Of a stretch of 64,000 bases of DNA, positions 1-7,764 are shown piece by piece. Each line of letters opens with the position of its first letter. The stretch's first letter is position 1. Position numbers and translations under genes: made by a program. Below the pieces are notes generated by a model. That model saw only the letters and a program-made list of their open reading frames with translations, was not told where the DNA came from and searched no databases. The stretch is from positions 1,240,001-1,304,000 of the forward strand of contig NC_015172.1 of NCBI RefSeq assembly GCF_000190635.1, written 5' to 3'. This DNA comes from Syntrophobotulus glycolicus DSM 8271 (lineage in GTDB: Bacteria > Bacillota > Desulfitobacteriia > Desulfitobacteriales > Syntrophobotulaceae).

Positions 1-56
1 CTCAATCCGTCTTTCCGATTCGATTCCGGACAGGCAGCCAACCAACTGGAGTAAAC

Positions 57-96
57 TTATCATTTATCATGACACGCGTGTCATGATAAATGATAA
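57..96. promoter_or_regulatory. 40-bp perfect palindrome, probable TetR operator
   Basis: All 20 base pairs on either side of the centre (between 76 and 77, core ACACGCGTGT) are complementary. It lies 46 bp upstream of the TetR start and is followed by no T-tract, so it reads as an operator rather than a terminator. Autoregulation of the TetR-ABC operon is the inference. Confidence 0.7.
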
Positions 97-142
97 TAAT
101 GACACAAGGTTCATTTTTGTTTTTAACAAGGAGGAGGGGCAC

Positions 143-844
143 ATGCCAAAGGTCGATAAAGAATATTTTGCGGAAAAAGAAAAGACCATCGTTGATGCCG
201 CCATAAGGGTTTGCAAATCCAAACCCGCTTACGCGGTTACGTTGCGCGATATCGTAAAAGAATGCGGGATCAGTCAGGGTGGAATATATCGCTATTTCTC
301 GGACATCGACGAGATTTTTGCTGAGATAATGAACCGCGCCTACAGTGAATATCAAATCGGCGGAAGCACCGACGCGATTTTTGACAGCGATAATCCGCCG
401 GGAAAAATAATCGCTGATTCGTTTGCTTTGATCGGCCAGTTGACAGACAACATCATAAGTCAATACGGGAATCTGATCTACGAACTGAATGCCATCTATC
501 TGAATGAGCCGGAACGAGGCCAAAAGGTGCAAGGCAGAATTAAGGTGAACAATGACAGCGATGCATTACTTGGTAAAACAATTGCCTTTATCGAAGCACA
601 TATCTCGAACGGTTACTTCAATCCGGAGATGCCTAAAGAGCATATACTGCTTCTCATTGGTATAACCATCCAGGGCATTGCGCGAATGATAACCTTTTCT
701 GAAAATGTTGAAGTTTTGCAGACACAATTTGGGATAACGATGGAATATACCACGGCAAAAGGTATGATGACAATTCTGGCACAGGCAATCATTAAGCTGC
801 TTGGAAGCGGTGGCGAAAGAGAGCATTACAATGAAAACAAATGA
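143..844 (+). CDS. TetR/AcrR-family transcriptional regulator
   Basis: A 233-residue one-component repressor. The N-terminal helix-turn-helix (about residues 33-52, ending GISQGGIYRYF) is typical of TetR proteins; the C-terminal half is the variable ligand/dimer domain. The start at 143 is chosen because AAGGAGGAGG ends 6 bases before it; an in-frame ATG at 83 lies inside the upstream palindrome and has no ribosome binding site. The gene overlaps the following ABC ATPase by 14 bases, so it probably controls that exporter, with the 40-bp palindrome as operator. The inducer is unknown. Confidence 0.88.
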   Translation: MPKVDKEYFAEKEKTIVDAAIRVCKSKPAYAVTLRDIVKECGISQGGIYRYFSDIDEIFAEIMNRAYSEYQIGGSTDAIFDSDNPPGKIIADSFALIGQLTDNIISQYGNLIYELNAIYLNEPERGQKVQGRIKVNNDSDALLGKTIAFIEAHISNGYFNPEMPKEHILLLIGITIQGIARMITFSENVEVLQTQFGITMEYTTAKGMMTILAQAIIKLLGSGGEREHYNENK

Positions 845-1568
845 CTTAGCGGTAAAAACGGAAAAGTTGGTTAAAGCGTTTTCCGGACAGGAAATGATTA
901 AAAGCTGCAAGATGAATGTCCGTTATGGCTGTATCTATGGTTTTTTGGGCGCAAACGGCGCAGGTAAAACAACTATGTTTAAGATGTTGACCGGATTACT
1001 GCTCCCCACGGCTGGAAAGGCCGAAGTGTTGGGAATGGATGTGGTCGGGCGACGCGACGACATACTCAAAAATATCGGTAGTATGATTGATGTTCCCATT
1101 TTTTACGACCATCTGACTGCTGTGAAAAACCTGGAAATCCACCTCGCCTATATGGGCGTACAAGGCATGGGTATTCCCGCCGCGCTTGAGCTTGTCGGAT
1201 TGGAACCCTCAAACAAACAGCCCGTTTCCCGGTACTCCCTCGGTATGCGGCAGCGGTTAGGTATTGCCAGGGCGGTGGTTCACAATCCTAAGCTGCTGAT
1301 TTTGGATGAACCCATCAATGGCCTTGACCCGATGGGTATCCGGGAAATGCGGGAGTTGTTTTTAAGGTTGGTACAGAAAAAGAATATGACCATTCTGCTT
1401 TCCAGCCACATGCTTAACGAAATTGAACACACGGCAGATACCGTGGGGGTAATTGTAAATGGGACTATTGTTGAGGAAACGGAATTATCAACAATTAAAC
1501 AGCAGTATGCCAATGGCCTTGAGGATTATTTGATCAAAAAAATGACAGGGGGGAAACAAAATGCTTAA
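831..1568 (+). CDS. ABC transporter ATP-binding protein
   Basis: A 245-residue nucleotide-binding subunit of an ABC-2 type exporter. Walker A GANGAGKTT is at residues 40-48, the signature SLGMRQRLGIARA is near residue 135 and Walker B LLILDEP follows about 20 residues later, then a switch histidine in SSHML. The start at 831 has a purine-rich GAAAGAGAG upstream; an in-frame ATG at 801 lies deeper in the TetR gene. It overlaps TetR upstream and the permease downstream, so the three are one operon. Homologues are often annotated as bacitracin or lantibiotic-immunity ATPases, but the substrate cannot be read from the sequence. Confidence 0.92.
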   Translation: MKTNDLAVKTEKLVKAFSGQEMIKSCKMNVRYGCIYGFLGANGAGKTTMFKMLTGLLLPTAGKAEVLGMDVVGRRDDILKNIGSMIDVPIFYDHLTAVKNLEIHLAYMGVQGMGIPAALELVGLEPSNKQPVSRYSLGMRQRLGIARAVVHNPKLLILDEPINGLDPMGIREMRELFLRLVQKKNMTILLSSHMLNEIEHTADTVGVIVNGTIVEETELSTIKQQYANGLEDYLIKKMTGGKQNA

Positions 1569-2271
1569 CTTGATGAAGCTGGAACTAAAAAGAAATAAAA
1601 CCCGCTCCTATATGCTTGCCGCTATCGTTGCCTTGCCTGTGGTAACGGGGCTTACATACCTGATGGCCTATGCGCCGCAAGAGAATCCGAATGACCCCAG
1701 TTTGTCGCTATTTGCGAATTACAATAATCTCGTTTCAATGTCTATCTTTATTAGCATGGCGTATTTTGCTATCCTTGCCGCGGTAATGTATGCCCGGTTT
1801 GTGATTGAGGAATACGCAGGCAAACGCGCCACGCTGATTTTTTCCTATCCTGTCAGCCGCAAGCGCGTCCTGATTGCAAAGTTTGCAGTTGTTTCGATTT
1901 TCACGTTTATAGCTATGGTGGGATGCAGTTTTTTATCGTTAGGTATATTCAGTGCGACGGAAATGATAGCCCCGATGGTGAACGATAAATTGACAACAGG
2001 TGTGCTGCTTTGGGCCGTAAAGGACATTATCGTCATGGGGGTTATCGCCGTTTCATTTGGCATATTGGCGACAGGTATTGGGTTCATCAAAAAGTCAGTT
2101 CCGACGACCATTGTTTCAGCAGTTGTTATTGTGTCGGTTTTGAGCAATCTTATATCAGGAGCGCTCACAAATGATATGTTTCTGCTTATTACAATGCTCA
2201 TAGCAACAGCGGGAGCTTTGTTTGTGGCGGGGGTACTTGTGGGAAAAGTAACCCACATGGAGGTAGAATGA
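1561..2271 (+). CDS. ABC-2 type transporter permease
   Basis: A 236-residue membrane protein with about six hydrophobic segments, a basic N-terminus (MLNLMKLELKRNKTRSY) and a conserved-looking loop with YPVSRKRVL after the second helix, all typical of ABC-2 permeases of lantibiotic-immunity type. AGGGGGGAAACAAA precedes the ATG. Overlap with the ATPase (8 bases) and with the next small gene (ATGA) indicates translational coupling. It should form the membrane channel for the ATPase encoded just before it. Confidence 0.88.
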   Translation: MLNLMKLELKRNKTRSYMLAAIVALPVVTGLTYLMAYAPQENPNDPSLSLFANYNNLVSMSIFISMAYFAILAAVMYARFVIEEYAGKRATLIFSYPVSRKRVLIAKFAVVSIFTFIAMVGCSFLSLGIFSATEMIAPMVNDKLTTGVLLWAVKDIIVMGVIAVSFGILATGIGFIKKSVPTTIVSAVVIVSVLSNLISGALTNDMFLLITMLIATAGALFVAGVLVGKVTHMEVE

Positions 2272-2483
2272 AATGGACGCTTTTAGATAGTTTTTTCTAC
2301 AATGTATTTCGCAGTATGGGCGTCTACCTTGTGAGTATTAATGTCATTTTGGGAGTTGCGCTGATCGTCGCCGGGGCGCTAATGAATAAGTCCTTATCAA
2401 AAAACAAAAAAACGGCGGGAACTGTTTGCATTGGAATTGGTATACTTACGATCATTAGCGCAGTTGCCCAAATGATATTATAG
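2268..2483 (+). CDS. small membrane protein of the ABC operon
   Basis: A 71-residue protein with two hydrophobic segments (about residues 17-38 and 48-70) joined by a lysine-rich loop. It starts on the ATGA that ends the permease, with GGAGGTAGA upstream, so it is translated with the exporter. I do not recognise a family. It may be an accessory subunit of the transporter, which is inference from position alone. Confidence 0.65.
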   Translation: MKWTLLDSFFYNVFRSMGVYLVSINVILGVALIVAGALMNKSLSKNKKTAGTVCIGIGILTIISAVAQMIL

Positions 2484-2504
2484 TCACTGTATAATTGAAC
2501 GTAT

Positions 2505-2540
2505 TGCCAGACGGTATATAAAAAAAGCCGTCATTTGGCA
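2505..2540 (+). terminator. possible stem-loop after the ABC operon
   Basis: TGCCAGACGG pairs with CCGTC...TGGCA across a 13-base A-rich loop with a three-base bulge. There is no T-tract after it, so termination is uncertain. Confidence 0.3.
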
Positions 2541-2735
2541 GCCGATGCGTTGTGTCCAAAGGAACAGCATATAATCCGGCGGCGGCTTTGGGATAGGAGG
2601 TTTCCATGTATCCGAAGCCGCTTTTTCTTGTCCGTGAGGACAGGATTGACCCGCTCCGTTTTTCGCCGTTTCTGATTTGTGCTAACTATACCGAAATAGT
2701 AAAATATAAGTGTAATGTGATAAGGAAGGAGGAAC

Positions 2736-2885
2736 ATGGGGCGCAAAAGCCGCACAGTTATCGACACTGTGCAAAACGTATTCAGTACCGCCCGCAGGAT
2801 TTGGCGCGTCGCAATCTCCATCAGGCTTTCCAAAGAGGACGCCAAGAGCAAAGAGCTTGCCGAAGGCAATCTCCATAATTATTGA
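2736..2885 (+). pseudogene. truncated serine site-specific recombinase (N-terminus only)
   Basis: Forty-nine codons after an excellent ribosome binding site (AAGGAAGGAGG) read into WRVAISIRLSKEDAK, which matches the start of the resolvase domain of large serine recombinases (typically RVAIYIRLSKED, containing the catalytic-domain arginine and the residues just before the nucleophilic serine). A stop codon at 2883 then ends the frame, and no remaining catalytic or DNA-binding domain follows. This is a decayed remnant of a clostridial transposon or integrative element and could mark how the upstream ABC cassette arrived. Confidence 0.6.
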
Positions 2886-3144
2886 TAACGTATGAGTTCC
2901 TAATCTCGAATACACGAGATAAAGAATATATTTTTGGTTATTGGATATAAAGTATTTGAATTTTATGGCAATTTTTTCGACCGAGTGAACCTGCGAATTT
3001 TATTTATATATTTAATTTACGCATTTTTCCTTGAAGGAGTAATTTATACAGTCCAGAATAGCAAGTTCCAATAGCGCTGACAATTTAAAATGATGACTTG
3101 ATTCAATGGGATAAAATAGCAGTAATTTAACATGGAGGCATATA

Positions 3145-3720
3145 TTGAAAAAGGTTATAAAGCATATCGAGCAAATTTTTGAACAAATCCCTAAGAATAA
3201 ACAAGCAGGAATTTATAAAAAAGAACTCCTGAATAGGATAGCAATGCGCTATCTAGAATTATCTGCACAAGATATAGATGATGAGAAAATTGAGGATATG
3301 CTTTTTAGCGAAGTTGGTTCATCAGAGGAAATCGTCAAAGCGATAAAAACCTATTGTTTTAAGAGATTATTCCTACCTGCTATTTTATATGTAGTTCTTT
3401 TTATTACCTCTATATTACTCATTGTCTATACCCAGCTCAGTGCATATCTGTCTATATCTTTTGTGCACTTGTATGTTGCACTAATATTCTTTTTTGGAAC
3501 GCTTATCGTCATGAATATGATTAATATCATATTAAAAAATGAATTACCCATAATCTATAGCTTTCGGTTAAGAATGTTCACATTTTGCGTCAGTATTATC
3601 TTCCTCTTGATTATTTACTTTTTCCCACATGCCTTTATAATAAATAATTTTATGGGTATTTCCGTAATAGCAGGAGAGTTGTTTTTCTTTGGGACGAGAA
3701 ATAGTTTTAAAAATGTCTAA
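3145..3720 (+). CDS. DUF1700/HAAS-like membrane protein
   Basis: A 191-residue protein starting with TTG, chosen because ATGGAGGC ends 5 bases before it and the ATG inside that site is out of frame. Residues 1-70 are a soluble helical part ending in EVGSSEEIVKAIK, resembling the short N-terminal domain of DUF1700/HAAS proteins. Four hydrophobic segments follow (about residues 74-92, 98-122, 135-157, 163-182). Homologues often sit next to PadR regulators and act in envelope signalling, but no PadR gene is here. The gene is AT-rich and isolated. Confidence 0.55.
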   Translation: MKKVIKHIEQIFEQIPKNKQAGIYKKELLNRIAMRYLELSAQDIDDEKIEDMLFSEVGSSEEIVKAIKTYCFKRLFLPAILYVVLFITSILLIVYTQLSAYLSISFVHLYVALIFFFGTLIVMNMINIILKNELPIIYSFRLRMFTFCVSIIFLLIIYFFPHAFIINNFMGISVIAGELFFFGTRNSFKNV

Positions 3721-3723
3721 AAA

Positions 3724-3748
3724 TGTCAAGGGAACGGTTCTTTCGACA
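3724..3748. repeat. imperfect REP-like palindrome
   Basis: TGTCAAGGGAAC and GTTCTTTCGACA form 12-base imperfect arms back to back. Sequences of the type GACA-AGGGACGGTTCTTTTGTC are common dispersed palindromes in clostridial genomes, linked with REP-associated Y1 transposases. No transposase is seen here. Confidence 0.3.
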
Positions 3749-3932
3749 TGGATACTTTTCTCACCATCTCTCGACCAATGTATATTCCCGACCGTTGGGC
3801 CTTGATGAAGTATAATCTCTCGGTACTTTTTATTGTTTTGACAGAGACTAGCGGGGTTTCTTCGGTGGGGACAATAGAGCATAGTTTTTCAATGTACCAA
3901 TAAATATGCAAATGATTGGGACGAGGAAAAAA

Positions 3933-4829
3933 ATGAATTCAATTTATTTACCTTTATATGGTGATTTAGCGACATCTAAAATTACCAAATATATTTCACC
4001 ACGAATAAGTGGACTTGAGATATGTAGTATAAATGATAATCAAGCTTTAGAAGAAATAAAAGAATTTTCTATTAGATCTGACCTGATTGTAGGCATACAT
4101 TATCCTTTATTTGCAAATAGGCCTAAAGGGCCGATGCTCCTGTCTTCAGATAAGACTATAACGGATAGTCATTGGCGTATTCTTGAGGATGATATTAAGG
4201 AAGCTGCACATTTAAATGCACAATATTTTCTCATTCATGTTCCAAAACCTGTTTTAGTTAATAGAAATATAGATTTGCAGTATTGGAGATTCAGTGATAA
4301 AAAGGATTGGCAATTTAGCGATCAATATATGCATTTGAAATCAACTTTATGTGCAAATATAGAAATATTTTTTTCTATGCTCTCGAAATTATCTAAAAAA
4401 TATAATATTAAAATTTATTTGGAAAATGATCTTATTTCCACTAATTTAGATTTACAAAATATATTATGTAGTATGCTTGAAAAATATAATCAGATTAAGC
4501 TTTGTTTAGATATTGGACGACTACATTTACAGGCAGCATTAGATGTTGATTTTTCAATCCTTCAATTTATCCAATTATTGGGCAAATGTACTAGACATGT
4601 ACATTTATGGAATTCGTCTAAAGTACATAATATTACAGGCGGGCATTATCCAGCGATCAAAAGATTAGACAATATTCCAGGATGGGCCGATGTTGCTGAA
4701 ATACTAAAAGCTATCAAATGTCAATCAGATGATTTTTCAGTTTTGTTAGAACATCATCTGATGTTATTAAAACCTGCGGAAGCTTTTTTGTATTATGAAT
4801 ATGTACAATTTATGTTAGAGGAAAAATGA
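3933..4829 (+). CDS. xylose-isomerase-like TIM-barrel protein
   Basis: A 298-residue protein with the pattern of the AP endonuclease 2 / sugar phosphate isomerase superfamily: FLIHVPKP, KIYLENDL (metal-binding Glu at the end of a strand), LCLDIGRLHL (Asp), RHVHLWNS (His) and VLLEHH near the C-terminus (Glu). These Glu/Asp/His residues normally bind the divalent metal. The start at 3933 follows GGGACGAGG. The gene is AT-rich and has no operon partner, so the substrate (sugar, polyol or nucleic acid) is unknown. Confidence 0.7.
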   Translation: MNSIYLPLYGDLATSKITKYISPRISGLEICSINDNQALEEIKEFSIRSDLIVGIHYPLFANRPKGPMLLSSDKTITDSHWRILEDDIKEAAHLNAQYFLIHVPKPVLVNRNIDLQYWRFSDKKDWQFSDQYMHLKSTLCANIEIFFSMLSKLSKKYNIKIYLENDLISTNLDLQNILCSMLEKYNQIKLCLDIGRLHLQAALDVDFSILQFIQLLGKCTRHVHLWNSSKVHNITGGHYPAIKRLDNIPGWADVAEILKAIKCQSDDFSVLLEHHLMLLKPAEAFLYYEYVQFMLEEK

Positions 4830-4848
4830 GATGAAATTCGTATTACAA

Positions 4849-4888
4849 GGAAAATCCAACCGTTAGGTTGGCATAATTTCCCGTTTTT
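4849..4888 (+). terminator. stem-loop with T-tract
   Basis: CCAACC-GTTA-GGTTGG (4856-4871) is flanked by GGAAA / TTTCC, extending the stem, and is followed by CGTTTTT. It ends the TIM-barrel gene. Confidence 0.55.
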
Positions 4889-5413
4889 CGTTTTGTAACA
4901 GTTTGCCGGTATTAGGCATCTGTTTCAATAAATAAACCAGATATTCATAAATTTTCAGCTCATTGGCCAGTGCGGGCAATACGCTTAATTTGTCGTAATT
5001 TGTATAAAAAGTTTTCTGAAATTTTGATGTGATTTTGAGGACCGAAAGTAATAGATAAGATGAAGGGAGAAATGAACAGATAATCTCAAGGCCAAATTTG
5101 ATTAAAACTTATGAGATTGATGTACGCCCAAAGATTTAACGTTAAAGAGAGGCGGACAGGCCATGGCATAGAGAAGGTTTCCATCTACAATAAAAAGGCT
5201 CTCGCATCTTCTAATGATTGGCAACCTCTGAAAAGTTTGATTTAGAAGTGGTACTATCTGTATACTTCCAATCCGAATTCGAATAATGTTGTACCTAAAA
5301 TGTTCCAAGGGGGATGTAGCGAAGGGTGATCACCAGTATTTTGACTTAAGTGACATACAAGTCACAGAGTTTGTGGCAAAAGGATTCAGTAAAGAGGAAA
5401 TTGCAAAAAAGAA
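4889..5413. other. intergenic region with a possible LuxR-type HTH scrap
   Basis: No intact gene is seen. The frame ending at the TAA at 5415 reads DLSDIQVTEFVAKGFSKEEI just before the stop, which resembles the start of a LuxR-type DNA-binding domain (usual form LTxREQEVLxLVAxGxSNKEIA). About 40 residues are open and then the frame is blocked. The match is short and could be chance. Confidence 0.25.
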
Positions 5414-5463
5414 TTAACTCCCGTAAGCTTACCTAAGTGAATAAAACTGATTGCGGGAGTTAA
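5414..5463 (+). terminator. long-loop stem with AT-rich tail
   Basis: TTAACTCCCG (5414-5423) and CGGGAGTTAA (5454-5463) pair perfectly over 10 bases with a 30-base loop, followed by TTAAATTTTTT. It sits 30 bp before the next gene and could also act in that gene's leader. Confidence 0.5.
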
Positions 5464-5492
5464 TTAAATTTTTTAAAAGCTGAGGTGACGGC

Positions 5493-6659
5493 ATGAAAAA
5501 GAAATTTTATATCTTCATTTATTTGGCTTCATTATTTTTTATCTTTGGTTGTAATCATTCTGTAGAGATCCCTTCGCAAAAGAGCAGCAGCGATTCCTTA
5601 TCTTTTTTAAATTCGTCCAGCGAAGAATCAGAGTTTATAATTAACGATGAAAGAAAAGCCCAAATCGAAAATGTGTCCGTTGATTTTAAAACGAGTGAAC
5701 TTAAAAATCTGAACAAGAAGAATAACGAAAAACCGATAAGCGATTTATATTTTTTAGATAATGATCATATTATTTTCTCTGCTGTGAATGGAAAAAATAA
5801 TACGGATGACAGCGAGAACTGTGATTTCTATCAATATAATTTGGAGACCGATACACTTATTTTACTTTGCCCCGGCTATACTTTGTATCATGACAGTTAT
5901 ATCATGGTTAAGGATATCAATAATTTTTCTATTGTAACAGGTACTTCATACCTTAAGATTAAGGACAATAAGAAGGCAATTCAACGGAATGTTTTTCAGG
6001 AGGCAAAAACGAAATACCAATACGTAAATGCGGTATTTTATCATGAGGACAATGATAAAATGCTTGTTTTAGAAAATGATATGATTACCCGCAATTCTAG
6101 CGCATACGTCACTGACAGCCAGTTTTCAGCCTCGCAGAAATTACCATTTGAGGATATTTATCGTGTGCAGTGGGCGGATAAGGACCATGTTCTTGTGGCC
6201 TATAAAGAAAAGGACGGAAAAAGCGTCTTGGCAGCCTATAATATTGAGGATAAGAATATAAAAATTACAGCACTCCCGTCAAATCACTATTTTATTGATC
6301 CGGTTCCCTCTGATCACGGTATAATCAGGTTTCTTTATCTCGATGATCCCCGCACTGAAATGCCTTGGGGATTTCTCGATTTGAATAAAGGTACAATTGA
6401 CCGTATTTACTTTGAAAGCTGTAATCCTGAAAGTATAATGCGAAACGGAAGAATGGCCGGTTTTTCTCAATCTAGTTCCGAAAATAACCAAAATAATCAA
6501 TTGTTCTTATTCGATAACTCAACAAAAAAAATAGGAATTAGAGATAATTTGATTGAATATCCTCAAGCTGTGGCGGTATCCCCGGATGGGAATAGGATTG
6601 TGTTTGTGGCAGGAAATGCTTTGGGCCAAAGTAAATTCTTTATTAACCAAAACCTGTAA
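5493..6659 (+). CDS. lipoprotein, beta-propeller-like
   Basis: A 388-residue exported protein. The first 20 residues are a lipoprotein signal peptide ending in the lipobox FIFGC, so Cys20 would be lipidated and the protein anchored outside the membrane. A Ser/Glu-rich linker follows. The remainder has repeating elements such as SDLYFLDNDHIIFSA, QWADKDHVLVAY and VAVSPDGNRIVFVA, which look like TolB/WD40-type propeller blades. GCTGAGGTGACGGC precedes the ATG. There is no operon partner and no ligand can be suggested. Confidence 0.7.
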   Translation: MKKKFYIFIYLASLFFIFGCNHSVEIPSQKSSSDSLSFLNSSSEESEFIINDERKAQIENVSVDFKTSELKNLNKKNNEKPISDLYFLDNDHIIFSAVNGKNNTDDSENCDFYQYNLETDTLILLCPGYTLYHDSYIMVKDINNFSIVTGTSYLKIKDNKKAIQRNVFQEAKTKYQYVNAVFYHEDNDKMLVLENDMITRNSSAYVTDSQFSASQKLPFEDIYRVQWADKDHVLVAYKEKDGKSVLAAYNIEDKNIKITALPSNHYFIDPVPSDHGIIRFLYLDDPRTEMPWGFLDLNKGTIDRIYFESCNPESIMRNGRMAGFSQSSSENNQNNQLFLFDNSTKKIGIRDNLIEYPQAVAVSPDGNRIVFVAGNALGQSKFFINQNL

Positions 6660-6721
6660 AATTTTTAGTTTGAGAGAATACGCAACAAGTGAGGAGCCAA
6701 CTGAAGTTATTTCGGTCTTTC

Positions 6722-7162
6722 CGAGGCCGGAATTTCTAATATACGCCGTGCCCACGCTATACATCCTGTAACAGCGCTTCAAAGCGTATTCCCTGTGGGA
6801 GCGAAATTTGGAACCGGAAATTATTCCGGTACTCAGGGAGCTTGGCATAGGATTGGTGCCTTTTTGTCCCCTGGGCCGCGGCTTTTTGACCGGTGAGGTC
6901 AAACGGGCCGAAGAATATCCCATGAGCGACATCAGACACACCGATCCCCGTTATCAGGGCGGCAATTACGATGCAAACAGAAAAATTGTGCAGTCTGTGT
7001 ATGAGCTTGCGGCGGATAAAAATGTCAAACCTGGACAAATCGCACTTGCGTGGCTGCTTCATAAGGGGCCAGATATCGTACCCATCCCCGGGACAAAGCA
7101 TAGGGATCACTTGGAAGATAACCTTGCCGCTGTGGAAGTGGAATTGGACGAGGCTCAGATGA
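6722..7162 (+). pseudogene. aldo/keto reductase remnant (C-terminal part, frameshifted)
   Basis: From about 6730 one frame reads AGISNIRRAHAIHPVTALQS, a hallmark aldo/keto reductase segment. The frame then shifts near 6784 and continues as YSLWERNLEPEIIPVLRELG, then LVPFCPLGRGFLTG and the cofactor-binding end IVPIPGTKHRDHLEDN. The N-terminal half with the catalytic Asp-Tyr-Lys-His residues is absent, and homology stops around 7160 before the natural C-terminus. This is a broken NADPH-dependent oxidoreductase left by recombination; the downstream sequence belongs to a different gene on the other strand. Confidence 0.8.
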
Positions 7163-7167
7163 GAACG

Positions 7168-7312
7168 CCTTATGTTTGTATGTGCGCTGCCGATAGTTGT
7201 GCTCGTCCATATCAAAACGCTTCATGGCCTGTGCGATTTCATCCTCAACATCGACAAAAAAGTCAGATTTATAGTATGGGTAGTAACAGCTTTTCAAATT
7301 GATTCTTGTCAT
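7168..7312 (-). pseudogene. truncated sigma-factor-like gene of a conjugative element
   Basis: The minus strand starts at 7312 after TGGAGGATTGAAAA and reads INLKSCYYPYYKSDFFVDV followed by DEIAQAMKRFDMDEHNYRQR. This resembles the N-terminus of the small sigma-70-like proteins carried by clostridial integrative conjugative elements. After about 48 residues it runs into antisense aldo/keto reductase sequence, so regions 2 and 4 are lost. The assignment rests on the N-terminal pattern only. Confidence 0.45.
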
Positions 7313-7450
7313 TTTTCAATCCTCCATTTTGATTTTTTGTGAGAAGCCAAAATAGAGGGCGGGGAACGGCAGCCTGTACCGCTCACAACAGACTTGTTCG
7401 ATAAAACAGCCCGAAAAAGTCTACGTAAGGTCAAAAATTGACGTAAAAAA

Positions 7451-7517
7451 ACACCTTCGAGGGGAAACCCCGAAAGGTGTCGAATAAAAAATGAGCGCAA
7501 AGCGCTCTCAGTTTTTT
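7451..7517 (+). terminator. two consecutive stem-loops, the second with a T-tract
   Basis: ACACCTT...AAGGTGT (7451-7480) encloses a GGGG-AAA-CCCC hairpin. GAGCGC-AAA-GCGCTC (7493-7507) is followed by TTTTTT. They lie upstream of the truncated sigma-like gene on the opposite strand. Confidence 0.6.
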
Positions 7518-7625
7518 CAGTGCTTTTCTGGAATTTTTAGTGATTAAGACTTCTGCTACATTTGGCCGCTACGGTAAAGTGGCGGCCCCTCCGTTAGCAG
7601 ACACAAATGGTTTCGGCGCATAAAA

Positions 7626-7659
7626 GGCCCTCCAATCGCATAACTGCCATTGGAAGGCC
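7626..7659 (-). terminator. terminator of the ABC permease gene
   Basis: GGCCCTCCAAT and ATTGGAAGGCC pair over 11 bases with one G-U, and the minus strand continues CTTTTA. It lies about 100 bp past the permease stop at 7765. Confidence 0.5.
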
Positions 7660-7764
7660 CTTAAAAGCGCGCATTTAATTACCTACCAGCACCTACGAAA
7701 AATAGGCGTATGGCAGTTTACTTTATAAATCTATCGGCCGAATTTGATTATTTAACTGGTTATA

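Noticed and set aside
2606-2878. 90-residue plus-strand frame with a good ribosome binding site (ATAGGAGGTTTCC)
   Set aside because: Its second half overlaps the recombinase N-terminus in another frame, and the peptide has no recognisable pattern. A short real leader cannot be excluded.
7309-7500. 63-residue minus-strand frame upstream of the sigma-like fragment
   Set aside because: It is mainly the translation of two stem-loops and has no ribosome binding site.
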